In this document: piece by piece, positions 61,101-64,000 of the stretch
How the letters are laid out: each line of letters opens with the position of its first letter
How positions within the stretch are numbered: the stretch's first letter is position 1
NCBI GenBank assembly: GCA_900660155.1
Contig: CABFPE010000034.1
Coordinates: 265,730 to 329,729, forward strand
Direction of reading: 5' to 3'
Source of the DNA: Hofstenia miamia
Lineage: Eukaryota; Xenacoelomorpha; Acoela; Hofsteniidae
Length of the DNA: 64,000 bases
The notes under the pieces: generated by a model
Told to the model about the DNA's origin: nothing
Seen by the model: the letters and a program-made list of their open reading frames with translations, nothing else
Database searches by the model: none
Program-made: the position numbers and the translations under genes

Positions 61101-63929
61101 ACTGCTTCTAGCAGTTTTAGCCCCTCCCAACTGTCTAATGTACATAATAAAGTGGACTGCTTCTAGTTAAGCAGTTTTTTAATGCTGTTGATTTGAGGTA
61201 AATAAACTGCAAAAGATATTTGAATGTTACTATCTTTTTGTTTTATTGACAGACTAAGTATATTGATTTTAATTTTAAAATGCTTATGCTAACATTATTA
61301 TTTGGGATTATGTAATGGTTGCATTTAATTTTCAATAATTTCCAAGATTAGTGATTCAATGGGTGACGTATGGAAACTACTTTATTGTATCAAATAATGT
61401 GATAATGATGACCAAAAATGTTTTTGCATCGAGGATGCGGACGGTGCAAAAAGCGACCTCCCTTAGCCACGACCCTTAGTCTTAGATAAACTGCCAAGGA
61501 ATAATATCAATTGTTAATTATTCTAAAAGTCGAATAATGAGGCCTTCAATAGTTATTGATAAAATATTGTTTGATCTAACTATATATATTTATTTTTTGG
61601 ATAAGTTACTGAGATACATTGATTGGAACAAACCACAATGCTTAACGTCTTCGATTTTTTAAAAAATCATCATCAGAACAAAATTACGGCAACATAAATT
61701 TACAGTAAACTACAAGATCTATTAAATTATAAATATGCATACATTTAATATATCTTCAATATGCTTGAACGTTATTGATTATTAAGTAATTGCTCTTTAT
61801 TTTTGTTCTTAATGTAACGAGCTTCTATTATTCATCTAACATCCACCAAACTTCGGTACTTAAGAAATTAAAAAAGTAGCTGACAGGCATGGTTCTACAG
61901 TTAGTAAATAGAAACAACAATATGTCAGAGAAGTTGTAAATTATAGCACATTTTTCTTAAAGGGTATAGGGTTTTCTCCGCAATTTTCTCAAAAACCACA
62001 GGTCTATGCCTAAAAACTGCAGATCTCTGCTACCCTATAAAAAATTTAAAAAACTTCCCTTCCTTTTTGTAAAAATGATCTTAATAAACCCCACCCATGA
62101 AAAACAAACTGAAATCCTATAAAACCATCGAGTCCTACCGATGAGCTATTTTAGTTCCCCAGATGTTTGTAGCTGGCTCCCTACCTGTTTTTGCTTTCCA
62201 TCACCCCTAGTGAAGTTAACACAATAGCTGTACACGGATCAATTTAACTGTTAAGTTCATTAATGACACAACAGTTCAGATGCTCTGTACACCTAAGGTA
62301 TTTCTTAGAGGCCCTATAAAGTCATCAAGGCTCAATCCTGCTTCACTTCAACAGGAATCAAGTATCATGTAACCACAATGGTTGCCTTAGTCATCATTGT
62401 TTTGATTCATTGATATTGCTCGAAAAGTGTGTTAAGATGAACACGGACATGTATATCAGCATTCTGAATGAAAAGCTCAACTTGTTTTAAAAAACTATAA
62501 ATTTTCTATTTCAGATTGTGAAAACTGATGGATCTAGGGGAAGGGAGACTTCTGAAGTTCATCTCCATCTGCTAATTTTTTCCTCAACGTATTGAATTCG
62601 CTATGTCACATATTTCAAATGATGTTCAAAATGTATTTACAATATTGATTTTAATAAATTTTTAAATTGTTAGCACTTTTGTACCAAGTTTTTAAGAAAT
62701 TCTGAAATTATGAACCCAATCTTGCATTAATTGTTCAGTTTTTGTTGTAAAAAATAAATACCCGCTTTAAAAAATTATCATCTCCCTCATTTTAGTGTTT
62801 TGTTTTACATTGCAGAAGTTTAAATCCTAAACCTCATTCCTACATAGAAATTTGATAATCAACTAAGATCACTCAATTTTCAAGCTACTGATTTGCTAAG
62901 AATTGTGAGGTTCAAAATCATTGATATAATACCCAAGTTCTAGACCTCCTTTCTATGCCCGAATAAATTGAAATTGTAATTACTAAATGTTAGAGAAAAA
63001 AATTAAGATCAAATATTGATCAACCACTAATGCAAATTAAAAATCATTCAGTAAAATTAATAGCCTATCTATTAATATCTTTTCTTTCCAAATTTCACAA
63101 AACAATGATTATTGTTGTATATTCAATAGAGTACTGAGGAAATTGACCTGATCCCGACTGGTGGCGGTACTGGGAAAAAAGAAGAGTACGAGACCTGGAC
63201 CAACTTGGCAATTTCAATTGAGACTGGGATCAGTTTGATTTAATATTCGATATTATGTTATGCTTGGTAAATTAAAACATGTCTATAATGTCTCCATTCA
63301 ATATTCTGTTTTGTTAGTAATCCATAATTTTAGTAGGGGACCAGAAATTGATGTCTCTATAAATATTAGATTAGAAAAAATTTACGTATTTCTAAACGAA
63401 TTGGAATAAATTCAAACTCAATAGTAAAAGTCCAAACTAGAATATCATCAAGACCTTTAAAATAACATTCAAAGAAATGTATTAGGAATCTAAATTTAGT
63501 GAAATCTAGAATGAAAATTATGTTTTGGAGCTTCAATACCCCCCCAATCAGAAATTTGCTTTAAATCAACAGCATTCATGCACAGTCTATTACATTTAAG
63601 TAGGCCATGATTCATATAATTCGTACAGTGATTCTTAGAGCCGATTTCGAAAAATAGTTTTCAGATAAAACAAGGGCTTTGGATGACAAAATTTGTTTTG
63701 CAATAGCAATGAAATAGTAGGCATGGTATTATGTTAGAGGATATAATTTAAAGAGAACTTTTTTATATGAAAATTATTTATAACTTTTCTTCAGATGTAT
63801 GCTAAAATGCATGCATAATAATTTTTAATGAATACTTGAGAAATTCACTAGATGGCGTCAAATTGAGGCTTTATTTGAATCATAAAATTTACACTAATGA
63901 TAGTGTAATGCATTAATGTAATATTTAAT
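61101..63929. other. AT-rich non-coding stretch
   Basis: No gene. It includes a short imperfect inverted repeat at 63139-63240 sharing CTGATCCC in opposite orientation. Confidence 0.45.
63139..63240. repeat. Short imperfect inverted repeat
   Basis: AATTGACCTGATCCCGACTG at the left; the reverse complement of the right edge is AATCAAACTGATCCCAGTCT. The interior of about 60 bp is less AT-rich than its surroundings. Confidence 0.4.
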
Positions 63930-63965
63930 TAATATATATATATATATATATATATTATTTAATTA

Positions 63966-64000
<35 letters not shown>
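63930..64000. repeat. (TA)n / TTAATTAA low-complexity end
   Basis: Two alternating TA tracts separated by ATTATTTAATTAATTAAT. The window ends inside the second. Confidence 0.95.

Noticed and set aside
1..64000. CRISPR array, prokaryotic operon or organelle origin
   Set aside because: No regularly spaced direct repeats, no ribosome-binding-site spaced gene runs, and clear eukaryotic transposons throughout.

Overview
The window is AT-rich, intron- and repeat-type DNA from an animal nuclear genome. The signs are no dense long ORFs, many (TA)n microsatellites, CR1/L2-like LINE debris, Tc1/mariner and hAT DNA transposons, and eukaryotic splice and poly(A) signals. The mix fits an invertebrate (arthropod-like in flavour), but nothing here fixes the species. 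I see no rRNA or tRNA gene, no CRISPR array and no prokaryotic operon. The sequence also carries draft-assembly scars: single-N joins, one 10-N block and one 137-N block.

Layout. 0-6 kb: a minus-strand LINE reverse-transcriptase relic at the left edge, then mostly non-coding DNA with a few exon-like minus-strand ORFs (4.0-5.3 kb). 6.4-9.1 kb: the largest relic, a minus-strand LINE with an RRM-like ORF1, an APE-type endonuclease and the start of RT, containing a 566-bp repeat abutting a single N. 9.4-10.9 kb: inverted-repeat and hAT-end relics. 14.8-17.5 kb: two near-identical copies of one locus carrying the same Tc1 insertion, separated by a foreign 347-bp LINE fragment. 18.2 kb: a small single-pass membrane-protein exon. 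19.0-20.4 kb: a Tc1/mariner-like element with both inverted repeats. 20.4-31.2 kb: almost featureless AT-rich DNA. 31.3-32.1 kb: another minus-strand LINE RT relic. 36.7-43.6 kb: microsatellites, minisatellites, a MITE with subterminal repeats, a Tc1 element with a truncated catalytic domain, and a 736-bp single-N duplication. 43.8-45.5 kb: a hAT element with a decayed transposase. 48.5 kb: a minus-strand paralogue of the 18.2-kb membrane exon. 57.9-58.6 kb: a GC-rich 697-bp insertion with a perfect 13-bp target duplication. 60.3-61.1 kb: a hAT-type MITE.

The only host-gene signal I consider convincing is the pair of paralogous membrane-protein exons at 18.2 and 48.5 kb, in opposite orientation about 30 kb apart. 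They share an ungapped transmembrane and tail region, and each has a splice-acceptor-like site just upstream. I do not recognise the family, and it is the best candidate here for something undescribed. The rest of the recognisable content is dead mobile DNA plus assembly artefacts.
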